A stretch of 11,323 nucleotides of DNA from Clostridia bacterium (lineage in GTDB: Bacteria; Bacillota_A; Clostridia; Oscillospirales; Acutalibacteraceae): assembly GCA_017529165.1 (NCBI GenBank), contig JAFXNY010000089.1:1-11323 (forward strand), read 5' to 3'. Positions 1-6,878 of the stretch are shown piece after piece (position 1 is the first letter of the stretch; every line of letters starts with the position of its first letter). The notes under the pieces are model-generated. The model was not told the origin of the DNA and searched no databases. It saw only the letters and a program-made list of their open reading frames with translations. The position numbers were made by a program, and so were the translations under genes.

Positions 1-383
1 ACGCCGTCCTTGTATTTATCGTCCCCAATACTCCACGCAACCTTGGCGCACTGCAACATATTAACCGTGCCCTCGACATTGGTTTTTACAAATATTTCGG
101 GGTTGGAAATGCTTCTGTCAACATGGCTTTCAGCCGCAAAGTTTACCACATAATCTATATCATAGTCGGCAAAAATCTTTGATATAGCTTCTCTATCGCA
201 GATGTCAGCCTGAATAAAGGTATAATTCGGATTATTTTCCACTTCTTTTAGGTTTTCGAGGTTTCCGGCATAGGTCAGCTTATCAACATTTATTATTTTT
301 ACATCGTCATACTTATTTAGCATATAAATAACAAAGTTTGAGCCGATAAAGCCGGCACCGCCGGTTACAAGATAGTTTTTCAT
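1..383 (-). CDS. rmlB: dTDP-glucose 4,6-dehydratase RmlB (N-terminal part, cut by window edge)
   Basis: This enzyme converts dTDP-D-glucose to dTDP-4-keto-6-deoxy-D-glucose, the second step of cytoplasmic dTDP-L-rhamnose synthesis. I translated the reverse strand from the ATG at 381-383 and obtained 127 residues in an open frame to the window edge. It begins MKNYLVTGGAGFIGSNF, with the Rossmann NAD-binding motif GGAGFIGS at about residues 8-15. It then has NVDKLTYAGNLENL and VVNFAAESHVDRS, both strongly characteristic of RmlB within the extended SDR family. The catalytic YxxxK would lie beyond the edge. An AGGAG site at 391-395, 7 bases upstream, supports the start. It lies 17 bp after rmlD and is presumably its co-transcribed partner. 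The family assignment is firm; whether the gene is intact cannot be seen. Confidence 0.95.
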   Translation of the reverse strand, partial: MKNYLVTGGAGFIGSNFVIYMLNKYDDVKIINVDKLTYAGNLENLKEVENNPNYTFIQADICDREAISKIFADYDIDYVVNFAAESHVDRSISNPEIFVKTNVEGTVNMLQCAKVAWSIGDDKYKDG

Positions 384-400
384 AATATCTCTCCTTATAT

Positions 401-1285
401 TTAATCTTTAACCTTGGAAATATATTCCTTAAGAGCTACTTCCCAGCTTCTCATCTCGTTCCCTACACCGCAGGAAAGCGCCAGATTTTCGAGAGATGAA
501 TAAGAGGGTCTCTTTGTTGGACTCTTGAATTGCTCGGAAGTACACGGACTAACAACATTAAGGTCATATCCAGAGTATTCTGCAATCTTTTTGGCAAAAT
601 CATACCAGGTACATTCGCCCTCTCCGGTGCAGTGGTAAATGCCGTAATCTTCGGTTGAGGCCATTTTAAGAATATGGAAGGCTAAATCATTGGCGTTTGT
701 GGGGTTTCCTCTTTGGTCATTTACAACTGTTATTTGCCCTTTTTCTTTAAGAACACGGCGTACTGTCTTTACGAAGTTTTTGCCAACATAACCGTATAGC
801 CAAGAAGTGCGGACAATAAAGGTTTTATCACAAAAAGCAAGCGCATATTTTTCGCCTAACAGTTTTGATGAGCCGTAAACGCTTTGGGGGTTTACTATAT
901 CCCATTCACGGTAAGGCTTTTTGCCGTCTCCGGCAAAAACATAGTCGGTTGATACATGCACAAACTTCGCATTCTCTTCTTTTGCGCAGATTGCCAGATT
1001 GCGAACACCTGCGGCGTTTACCTTGAATGCAACATCTACCGCTGTTTCACATCCGTCAACATTCGTCATAGCGGCGCAGTTGATAATAATATCGGGCTGT
1101 GCTTTCTTAATAAATGCTCTGGCAGAGGCCATATCGGTTATATCAAACTCACCGATATCGGCTTTTATAACTTCGGCACTCTTATATATATCGGGTATTT
1201 TTCCGATTTCGGCTTGTCCTGAAGATAAGATAGAGCATAGTTCATTTCCGAGCTGACCAGCGGCACCGGTAATCATTATTTTCAT
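401..1285 (-). CDS. rmlD: dTDP-4-dehydrorhamnose reductase RmlD
   Basis: This enzyme reduces dTDP-4-dehydro-L-rhamnose to dTDP-L-rhamnose, the last step of the pathway. The protein is 294 aa, the usual family length. Visible motifs are the nucleotide-binding GAAGQLG (residues 7-13), NCAAMTNVDGCE (69-80, the RmlD form of the CAAxTxVD block), STDYVF (112-117), the catalytic pair Tyr137/Lys141 in VYGSSK, and RTSWLYG (159-165). The ATG at 1283-1285 places the Rossmann motif at the very N-terminus and is preceded by a GGAGG site (about 1295-1299). That site lies inside the last codons of the upstream glycosyltransferase, whose stop is only 3 bp away, so the two genes are almost certainly co-transcribed. 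Together with rmlB downstream, this marks a rhamnose-donor locus; rmlA and rmlC are not in the window. Confidence 0.97.
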   Translation of the reverse strand: MKIMITGAAGQLGNELCSILSSGQAEIGKIPDIYKSAEVIKADIGEFDITDMASARAFIKKAQPDIIINCAAMTNVDGCETAVDVAFKVNAAGVRNLAICAKEENAKFVHVSTDYVFAGDGKKPYREWDIVNPQSVYGSSKLLGEKYALAFCDKTFIVRTSWLYGYVGKNFVKTVRRVLKEKGQITVVNDQRGNPTNANDLAFHILKMASTEDYGIYHCTGEGECTWYDFAKKIAEYSGYDLNVVSPCTSEQFKSPTKRPSYSSLENLALSCGVGNEMRSWEVALKEYISKVKD

Positions 1286-1288
1286 TAT

Positions 1289-2038
1289 TTATCCCCTCCA
1301 TTTAAGTAAAAACTTAAAACAAGAAATTAAATGTATTAAAAAGAGTCTTATATTTTTAGCACTGCCTCTTTGCCAAAGATGTGTCACAAAAATATCGGGC
1401 AAAATGACTACTTTACCTATACTTTTGGCACGAATGGTCAAATCGGCATCTTCAAGATACATAAAAAACCGCTCATCAAAACCCCCGAGCTCCTTTAAAG
1501 CGGATGTTCTTATGCAAAAAAAGCAACCACTGCAAAAATCTATTTCGGTGGGCACGGCTATGTCTTTATTTTGCCATACATATTCACTGCGGACTTCTTT
1601 TGAAAATCTCCCTAAAAACAAACGGCGGAAATTAGGCCTTTCTTTAGGCAAAAACTGTTCCGTTCCATCATGGTTTAATATTTTAGGCATAGCCATAACA
1701 ACATTTTTGTTTTCTTCCATAAACGCAACCATATCAGCTAATACATCACGGTTTATTGTGATATCCGGATTAACAATAAAATGATAATCGCTATCTATAT
1801 AATCGAGCGCCTTATTGTGTGCCGCTCCGAAGCCTATGTTTTTATTAAGGCGAATTATTTTTATACCGTCCTGAAACTCAAGCCGCTTTAATGTATCATC
1901 GGTTGAATTGTTATCGATAATGTAAAAAGAAAGGGGGTATTTATTGCAGTGCGCAATTATACTTGCCGCCGCCGCTGCGGCTTTATCCGCTTCGTTATGG
2001 GTTACTATTGTTAAGGAAATATTTATATTCTCCGGCAA
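1289..2038 (-). CDS. Family 2 glycosyltransferase, probable rhamnosyltransferase (WbbL-like)
   Basis: A GT-A fold glycosyltransferase of 249 aa, numbered from the TTG at 2036-2038. It has the GT2 opening ISLTIVTHNEA (residues 7-17), the nucleotide-binding DNNSTDDT (42-49), NPDI at 90-93 in the DxD position, and the acceptor-side block GGFDERFFMYLEDADL (185-200). These resemble WbbL/RfbF-type rhamnosyltransferases. The C-terminus (about 230-247) is hydrophobic with basic residues, suggesting peripheral membrane association. It is the first gene of an operon with rmlD and rmlB, so transfer of L-rhamnose to a cell-wall polysaccharide is a reasonable inference; donor and acceptor are not proven. 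Start choice: an in-frame GTG at 2045-2047 would add three residues, but the only good Shine-Dalgarno site (AGAGGTG, 2045-2051) overlaps that GTG and lies 6 bases before the TTG. Confidence 0.88.
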   Translation of the reverse strand: MPENINISLTIVTHNEADKAAAAAASIIAHCNKYPLSFYIIDNNSTDDTLKRLEFQDGIKIIRLNKNIGFGAAHNKALDYIDSDYHFIVNPDITINRDVLADMVAFMEENKNVVMAMPKILNHDGTEQFLPKERPNFRRLFLGRFSKEVRSEYVWQNKDIAVPTEIDFCSGCFFCIRTSALKELGGFDERFFMYLEDADLTIRAKSIGKVVILPDIFVTHLWQRGSAKNIRLFLIHLISCFKFLLKWRG

Positions 2039-2044
2039 AAATAA

Positions 2045-2051
2045 CACCTCT
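2045..2051 (-). promoter_or_regulatory. Shine-Dalgarno site that decides the glycosyltransferase start (TTG)
   Basis: Reverse-strand AGAGGTG, followed by 6 bases and TTG. The in-frame GTG is part of the site itself, so it cannot be served by it. The same layout (AGAGGTG, six bases, TTG) occurs before aspS in this window, which strengthens the TTG call. Confidence 0.65.
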
Positions 2052-2067
2052 AGTTTTTATTATATAA

Positions 2068-2096
2068 ATTATACAACATATAGATAAAATTGGCAA
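2068..2096 (-). promoter_or_regulatory. Sigma-A-type promoter of the glycosyltransferase-rmlD-rmlB operon
   Basis: On the reverse strand, -35 TTGCCA (2091-2096) and a perfect -10 TATAAT (2068-2073) are separated by exactly 17 bases. The predicted transcription start is near 2061, giving a leader of roughly 23 nt that contains the Shine-Dalgarno site. This is seen in the sequence; activity is inferred. Confidence 0.85.
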
Positions 2097-2117
2097 TAAC
2101 ATTTTATCAAAAAACGG

Positions 2118-2146
2118 TTGAAATAAGGGAAGGGCGATGTTACAAT
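2118..2146 (+). promoter_or_regulatory. Sigma-A-type promoter of the GH25 gene
   Basis: -35 TTGAAA (2118-2123) and -10 TACAAT (2141-2146) are 17 bases apart. A TG at 2138-2139 forms an extended -10 (TGTTACAAT). The predicted start is near 2153, leaving a leader of about 22 nt with GGAG at 2166-2169 before the ATG at 2175. It stands back-to-back with the operon promoter on the other strand, with 21 bp between the two -35 boxes. Confidence 0.82.
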
Positions 2147-2174
2147 TATCAGCATAAAATATAGCGGAGATATT

Positions 2175-3704
2175 ATGTATAAGATTAAAGTGTTTTTTAG
2201 TACGCTGTGGCGGTTTGTTAAAACAAACCCGGCAGTTGCCATTTCTTCGGCTTCGGTGCTCGGCGTAGTGGCAGCAACAGCGGTTACGGTTATTACTGTA
2301 AATTATCTTAAATCAAAGGATGTATCAGCAAACGCACAAAGTATTACATCTTCAATTAACTTCGAATCTGTTGTACCAGAAGAGTTACCGAGCGAGCCGG
2401 AAGTGCCGCCTGCAGAGCCGCAACCTGTAGAAAAGCAGGTTACATATAAGGGAAAACAGATAAATGTTGTAAAAGCCGAAGTTGCAAAGAAGGACTCTAA
2501 AGAGGACGCAGAGAACGGAAGCTATAAAACTGAAGATCCCCCTGCACCTGTAAAGGAATACAAAAAACCGCAAAATGCATATTTCGGCGGCATTGATGTT
2601 TCGAGCCATAACGGCGCTATTGATTGGGCAAAAGTAAGGGCAAGTGGCGTTGAGTTTGCTATGATACGGTGCGGGTACAGAGGATATCTTACCGGTAAAA
2701 TAGTTACAGACGCAACCTTTAATTATAACATTGAAAACGCATATAAAAACGGTATAGATGTAGGCATTTATTTTTATTCTACCGCAACAAACGAGCAGGA
2801 AGCGCTTGAAGAAGCGGCGTATGTAGTAGAGCGAATAAAAGAGGTAGCCAATAAAGGCGTCAGGCTTACATATCCGGTGGCGTATGATTTTGAGGAGTTT
2901 TATAATACCGATACACGCAGCCGTGCTAAAGGGCTTGAAGCGGCGCAAATATCGGCAAACACTACGGCGTTTCTTGATTACATAAAAGCGCAGGGTTATA
3001 CGCCTATGCTCTATGCCGGTAAAAACCCGATAAAGAAGTATTGGGTGTCCGGTATGGCGGCGAAATATAACTTCTGGTTAGCGCACTACACCGAGGCTAC
3101 CGAATATGACGGTAAGTTTTTTATGTGGCAATATACTTCGGGCGGTTCGGTTGACGGAATATCGGGTAGAGTTGACCTTGATGTTTGCGGTTTTGAAACG
3201 GGGGATAATTTACCGCAGTTTTTGATATGTAAAAATGATGGCGTCAGTGCATACAGTAAACCGGAGGACGGTTCAGAAGTACTGCTAACCCTTGAAAAAA
3301 GCACGATATATCTATGCAGAAATACATTTACAGGCAGATATAAGGAGATTAAGATATCAGATAAGTATTACTATGTACTTGCAAGCGAGCTTATAAAAAT
3401 ACCGTTTGAGAAAAGCGAGGACGAATACAAAACAGCCGATGAAGCTGTGCTTTACAGTAAACCGTTTGATGATACATATAAAACGGATATTACTCTTAAA
3501 GCCGATGTTTCGGTTACTGTTACGGGTATTTGGAACGATAAATGGGCAGAAATTGAGTACGATAAAAAGATATATTATATAAAAGCAGATAAGCTTTCGA
3601 TAGTTTCGGGGACGGATGAAAGCGAAACATCATCCGATTATTCAGAGGATGAGTCGTCAGAAGTCTCTTCGTCCGAAACATCTTCAGATACATCCGCAGA
3701 ATAA
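2175..3704 (+). CDS. Membrane-anchored GH25 lysozyme-like muramidase with two SH3-like repeats
   Basis: A 509-aa protein predicted to act on peptidoglycan outside the membrane. A basic N-terminus (1-19) precedes a hydrophobic stretch (20-43), which is either a signal anchor or a signal peptide with a possible AxA site at ANA (52-54). A Pro/Glu/Lys-rich linker (about 65-135) follows. The GH25 domain covers about 137-340: GGIDVSSHNGAIDW (138-151) with Asp141, IRCGYRGY (164-171), DVGIYFYS (195-202), and the acidic pair Asp238/Glu240 in YDFEEF, expected to be catalytic. FMWQYTS and GRVDLDVCGF close the domain. Two related SH3-like modules follow (about 349-409 and 418-477), then a Ser/Asp/Glu/Thr tail (479-509). 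The ATG has GGAG 5 bases upstream and its own promoter. The gene is monocistronic, divergent from the rhamnose operon and convergent with aspS. Substrate and role (cell-wall remodelling, division or spore-related) are not determined. Confidence 0.92.
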   Translation: MYKIKVFFSTLWRFVKTNPAVAISSASVLGVVAATAVTVITVNYLKSKDVSANAQSITSSINFESVVPEELPSEPEVPPAEPQPVEKQVTYKGKQINVVKAEVAKKDSKEDAENGSYKTEDPPAPVKEYKKPQNAYFGGIDVSSHNGAIDWAKVRASGVEFAMIRCGYRGYLTGKIVTDATFNYNIENAYKNGIDVGIYFYSTATNEQEALEEAAYVVERIKEVANKGVRLTYPVAYDFEEFYNTDTRSRAKGLEAAQISANTTAFLDYIKAQGYTPMLYAGKNPIKKYWVSGMAAKYNFWLAHYTEATEYDGKFFMWQYTSGGSVDGISGRVDLDVCGFETGDNLPQFLICKNDGVSAYSKPEDGSEVLLTLEKSTIYLCRNTFTGRYKEIKISDKYYYVLASELIKIPFEKSEDEYKTADEAVLYSKPFDDTYKTDITLKADVSVTVTGIWNDKWAEIEYDKKIYYIKADKLSIVSGTDESETSSDYSEDESSEVSSSETSSDTSAE

Positions 3705-3739
3705 AAAAATGAGTTCGCAATTTGCGAACTCATTTTTTT
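3703..3739. terminator. Bidirectional rho-independent terminator
   Basis: A perfect inverted repeat: 3703-3719 pairs with 3723-3739 (17 bp including the A/T flanks), with a 3-nt loop at 3720-3722. The 11-bp core contains GAGTTCGCA. Both strands end in a run of seven T, so it can stop both the GH25 transcript (+) and the aspS transcript (-). The GH25 TAA (3702-3704) and the aspS TAA (3738-3740) both overlap the tracts. Confidence 0.96.
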
Positions 3740-5531
3740 ATTCATCTTCTTCAGGTAAAGAAACCTTTATTGCAAGGTCATCGAGTTGGGTATTGTCAAC
3801 GCCTGCCGGCGCGCCGGACATAAGCTCCGAAGAATTGGCAACCTTCGGGAACGCAATAACATCACGCAGGCTTTCACTTCCTGTCATAATCATACAAAGC
3901 CTGTCAAGACCTATGCCCATTCCACCGTGCGGCGGTGCGCCGTACTTGAAAGCGCCTGTTAGGAAACCGAACTTCTGCTCGGCCTCTTCGTGCGAGAGTC
4001 CTAATGCGCTGAACATATGTGCCTGAAGCTCGGGGTCGGTTATACGAAGCGAACCGCTTGAAAGCTCAACGCCGTTAAGCACTAAATCGTAAGCGTTGGC
4101 AAAAACTTTTTCGGGTGCGGTATCAAGATATTCTATACATTCGTCAAGGGGAGCGGTAAACGGGTGGTGCATAGCATCATATTTGCCTGTTTCCTCATTG
4201 TATTCAAAGAACGGGAACTCGGTTATCCAAAGGAAATTAAACTGATTTTCTGGGATAATGCCGAGTTTTTTTGCAACAGTAAGCCTGAGCGCTCCGAGGA
4301 CCGACAGCACAGTTGAAGTCTTATCTGCAGCTATTAAAACTACATCGCCTTTTTCGGCATTCGTACGCTTGTAAATTGCAGACATCTGCTCACTTGTCAT
4401 AAACTTCGAGAAAGAGCAGGCAGGCTCGTCTTCTATCCAGCGAATAAACGCAAGCCCTTTAGCACCTATGCCTTTTGCCTCTTCGGTAAGCTTGTCAATT
4501 TCTTTTCTTGTATAAACCTCTGCCGCCGATTTAGCGTTTATCGCTCTTACTGTTCCGCCCGATTTTACAGTTTGGCTGAACACGCCGAAATCACAGTCTC
4601 TTACAATATCCGAAATATCTGTAAGTTTCATATCAAAACGGGTATCGGGCTTATCAGAACCGTAATTGTTCATAGCATCGGTATAGGTCATACGGGGAAG
4701 AGGAGTTTTTATATTTACGCCTAAAACCTCGCTGAATAATCTTTTAACATAACCCTCGGCTATATTAAAAATATCCTCACGGTCAACAAACGACATTTCA
4801 AGGTCAACCTGTGTAAACTCTGGTTGCCTGTCAGCCCGCAAATCTTCATCCCTGTAACAGCGTGCAATTTGCATATATCGGTCAAATCCCGAAAGCATAA
4901 GCAGCTGTTTATACATCTGGGGCGACTGCGGCAGGGCAAAAAAACTGCCTTTATGAACACGGGATGGGACAAGATAATCTCTCGCACCCTCGGGTGTTGA
5001 TTTGATAAGGGTTGGGGTTTCAATCTCTAAAAAACCGTTTTCATCAAAGTAATCTCTTGTGATTTTTGCAATCTTATGACGCATCATTATATTGTTTTGC
5101 AGATTGCTTCTTCTTAAATCTAAATATCTGTATTTAAGGCGTAAATCTTCGCTTGTTTTGGTTTCTGCAGTGATGTCAAAAGGCGGTGTGAGGGACTGTC
5201 CTAACACCTTAAGCTCATTTACCTCTATTTCAATATCTCCTGTTGGGATATCGGGGTTAACTGAAGAGCGCTTGCGTACCATACCCTTAGCCATAAGCAC
5301 AAATTCGCTTCTGACTATAAACGCCTTACTGAATATTTCTTTATCGGTATTTTCATCAAAAGCCAGCTGTATTATCCCTGTACGGTCTCTCAGGTCAATA
5401 AATATAAGCGAGCCTAAATCTCTCTGCTTTTGTACCCAACCGCAAACTACTACGGTTTTGCTTATATCATCATTCTTTAGCGTACCGCAATAATGCGTGC
5501 GCTTCATACCGTTCATTTTATCAAGCTTCAA
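3738..5531 (-). CDS. aspS: Aspartyl-tRNA synthetase AspS
   Basis: A class II synthetase that attaches aspartate to tRNA-Asp. The protein is 597 aa, normal for the bacterial type. The N-terminal OB-fold anticodon-binding domain covers about 12-115, with CGWVQKQRDLGSLIFIDLRD at 30-49. The class II catalytic core includes TPEGARDYLVPSR (179-191), motif 2 from CYRDEDLRADRQPEFTQVDL (225-244), HHPFTAP (455-461) and motif 3 GMGIGLDRL (537-545). The bacterial GAD insertion lies at about 300-415. Leu39 in RDLGS matches the tRNA-Asp-specific E. coli form rather than the His of non-discriminating enzymes (from memory, so tentative). The start is the TTG at 5529-5531, because AAGAGGTG sits 6 bases upstream; the next in-frame ATG, five codons downstream, has no such site. 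It is the last gene of the cluster, 12 bp after hisS, followed at once by a terminator. Confidence 0.98.
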   Translation of the reverse strand: MKLDKMNGMKRTHYCGTLKNDDISKTVVVCGWVQKQRDLGSLIFIDLRDRTGIIQLAFDENTDKEIFSKAFIVRSEFVLMAKGMVRKRSSVNPDIPTGDIEIEVNELKVLGQSLTPPFDITAETKTSEDLRLKYRYLDLRRSNLQNNIMMRHKIAKITRDYFDENGFLEIETPTLIKSTPEGARDYLVPSRVHKGSFFALPQSPQMYKQLLMLSGFDRYMQIARCYRDEDLRADRQPEFTQVDLEMSFVDREDIFNIAEGYVKRLFSEVLGVNIKTPLPRMTYTDAMNNYGSDKPDTRFDMKLTDISDIVRDCDFGVFSQTVKSGGTVRAINAKSAAEVYTRKEIDKLTEEAKGIGAKGLAFIRWIEDEPACSFSKFMTSEQMSAIYKRTNAEKGDVVLIAADKTSTVLSVLGALRLTVAKKLGIIPENQFNFLWITEFPFFEYNEETGKYDAMHHPFTAPLDECIEYLDTAPEKVFANAYDLVLNGVELSSGSLRITDPELQAHMFSALGLSHEEAEQKFGFLTGAFKYGAPPHGGMGIGLDRLCMIMTGSESLRDVIAFPKVANSSELMSGAPAGVDNTQLDDLAIKVSLPEEDE

Positions 5532-5537
5532 CTAAAA

Positions 5538-5545
5538 CACCTCTT
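5538..5545 (-). promoter_or_regulatory. Shine-Dalgarno site supporting the TTG start of aspS
   Basis: Reverse-strand AAGAGGTG lies 6 bases before TTG 5529-5531. It overlaps the hisS stop codon (5544-5546), suggesting translational coupling of the two synthetase genes. Confidence 0.8.
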
Positions 5546-6863
5546 AATGTTCTTCGCCGCCGAGTATTGAGTCTTCGAGAGACTTCAGTGCGGTCTTACA
5601 CTCAATATCGGTTATTTTATCTGTAATATCGGAAATATTAGAGTCATAGGTTTCTCCGGTTTTCATATCCTTAACACTTACCTTTCCGGAGTTTAACTCA
5701 TCTTCACCTAATACAACGGTGTATTTAGCTCCGATTTTATCGGCATATTTCATCTGCGCTTTAAGTCCTCTGCCGCACAAATCGCAGAGCGCCTCTATAC
5801 CGTCTATCCGGAGTTTCGCACATATTCTGCCGGCTTCAATTTGTGCTTTGTCACCAACCGCCGCAACATACAATGTACATTTCTTATCCTCTGGCATATC
5901 GGCGCCTATCTCGTTTAATATAATCATAAGCCGCTCAATGCCAAGCCCAAAGCCGAGCGCCGTAATATCGTTACCGCCCATTTTGCTCACAAGGCCGTCA
6001 TACCTGCCGCCTCCGCAAACAGTGGATTGGGCGCCTAAATTGTCCGATACAAACTCAAATACCGTTCTGTTATAGTAATCAAGGCCTCGCACGATTTGCG
6101 GATCCACCACAAACGGTATGCCCTGTGCGGAAAGGTTTTCTTTTACTGAATTAAAATGTGCTTTGCAGTCATCACACAAAAAATCAAGTATCTGCGGTGC
6201 GCCCTCTGCGATTTTTGAGCAAACGGGCGACTTGCAATCGAGTATGCGAAGAGGGTTCCTCACTAGCCTTTCATTGCAGGTGGCGCAAAGAGTATCTTTG
6301 TAACCCTCAAAGTAACTCTTGAGAGCCTCAACATAATTTTTGCGGCAATGCTCGCAGCCTATTGAGTTGACTTTAAGAATAGTGTTTTTAACACCGAGAG
6401 TGATAAGTATTTGCCTTGCTAGTGCAATTATTTCTGCATCTGCAGACGGCTCTTTGGCTCCAAAGCATTCAACGCCAAACTGGTGGAACTCACGAAGTCT
6501 GCCTGCCTGTGGCTTTTCATAGCGGTAGCAACCGCCTATATAGCAAACCTTTGCCGGCAATGCCTCGTTTAACACACCTTTTTCTATAACGCTTCTTACA
6601 ACGCCTGCCGTAAGCTCGGGGCGAAGAGTAATCGAGCGTCCGCCCTTATCTAAAAAGGTGTACATCTCCTTTTGCACAACATCTGTGCTATCGCCTACAT
6701 TGCGGCTGAAAACCTCTGTGTGTTCAAAAACAGGCACGCGGATTTCCTTAAAGCCGTAAAGCGAGGCAATATCGAGCATTTTTTCTTCAACAAATCTGTA
6801 TTTGTATGATTCGCTCGGTAAAATATCATTAGTACCCTTAACGGCACGGTTAATTTCTGACAT
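5544..6863 (-). CDS. hisS: Histidyl-tRNA synthetase HisS
   Basis: A class II synthetase, 439 aa, charging tRNA-His. It has the family opening VKGTNDILP (8-16), TLRPELTAGVVRSV (79-92), the motif 2 region YRYEKPQAGRLREFHQFGVE (113-132), histidine-specific VRGLDYYNRTVFEF (258-271), TVCGGGRYDGLV (281-292), motif 3 ALGFGLGIERL (302-312) and a C-terminal anticodon-binding domain (about 328-425). The insertion domain (about 165-240) holds eight cysteines in four close pairs: CEHC, CATC, CKSPVC and CDDC. About 20 residues after ISDITDKIT form a short extra tail. The ATG is supported by GGAG 8 bases upstream. The gene starts 15 bp after mgsA and is coupled to aspS. There is no room for the T-box leader that often controls synthetase operons in Firmicutes. 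Confidence 0.98.
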   Translation of the reverse strand: MSEINRAVKGTNDILPSESYKYRFVEEKMLDIASLYGFKEIRVPVFEHTEVFSRNVGDSTDVVQKEMYTFLDKGGRSITLRPELTAGVVRSVIEKGVLNEALPAKVCYIGGCYRYEKPQAGRLREFHQFGVECFGAKEPSADAEIIALARQILITLGVKNTILKVNSIGCEHCRKNYVEALKSYFEGYKDTLCATCNERLVRNPLRILDCKSPVCSKIAEGAPQILDFLCDDCKAHFNSVKENLSAQGIPFVVDPQIVRGLDYYNRTVFEFVSDNLGAQSTVCGGGRYDGLVSKMGGNDITALGFGLGIERLMIILNEIGADMPEDKKCTLYVAAVGDKAQIEAGRICAKLRIDGIEALCDLCGRGLKAQMKYADKIGAKYTVVLGEDELNSGKVSVKDMKTGETYDSNISDITDKITDIECKTALKSLEDSILGGEEH

Positions 6864-6878
6864 TTAATTTTCTCCGAA

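Noticed and set aside
384..400. Separate promoter or terminator between rmlD and rmlB
   Set aside because: The 17-bp gap holds only the rmlB Shine-Dalgarno site.
1404..1784. Plus-strand open frame inside the glycosyltransferase
   Set aside because: It is the antisense shadow of a conserved GT2 gene, with no promoter or Shine-Dalgarno support.
2385..2948. Reverse-strand open frame inside the GH25 gene
   Set aside because: It is antisense to a strongly conserved glycoside hydrolase domain. The Cys/Arg/Phe-rich translation looks like a shadow frame.
3616..4026. Plus-strand open frame across the GH25 end and aspS
   Set aside because: It reads through the terminator hairpin and is antisense to well-supported aspS coding sequence. 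It has no ribosome site and no recognisable protein features.
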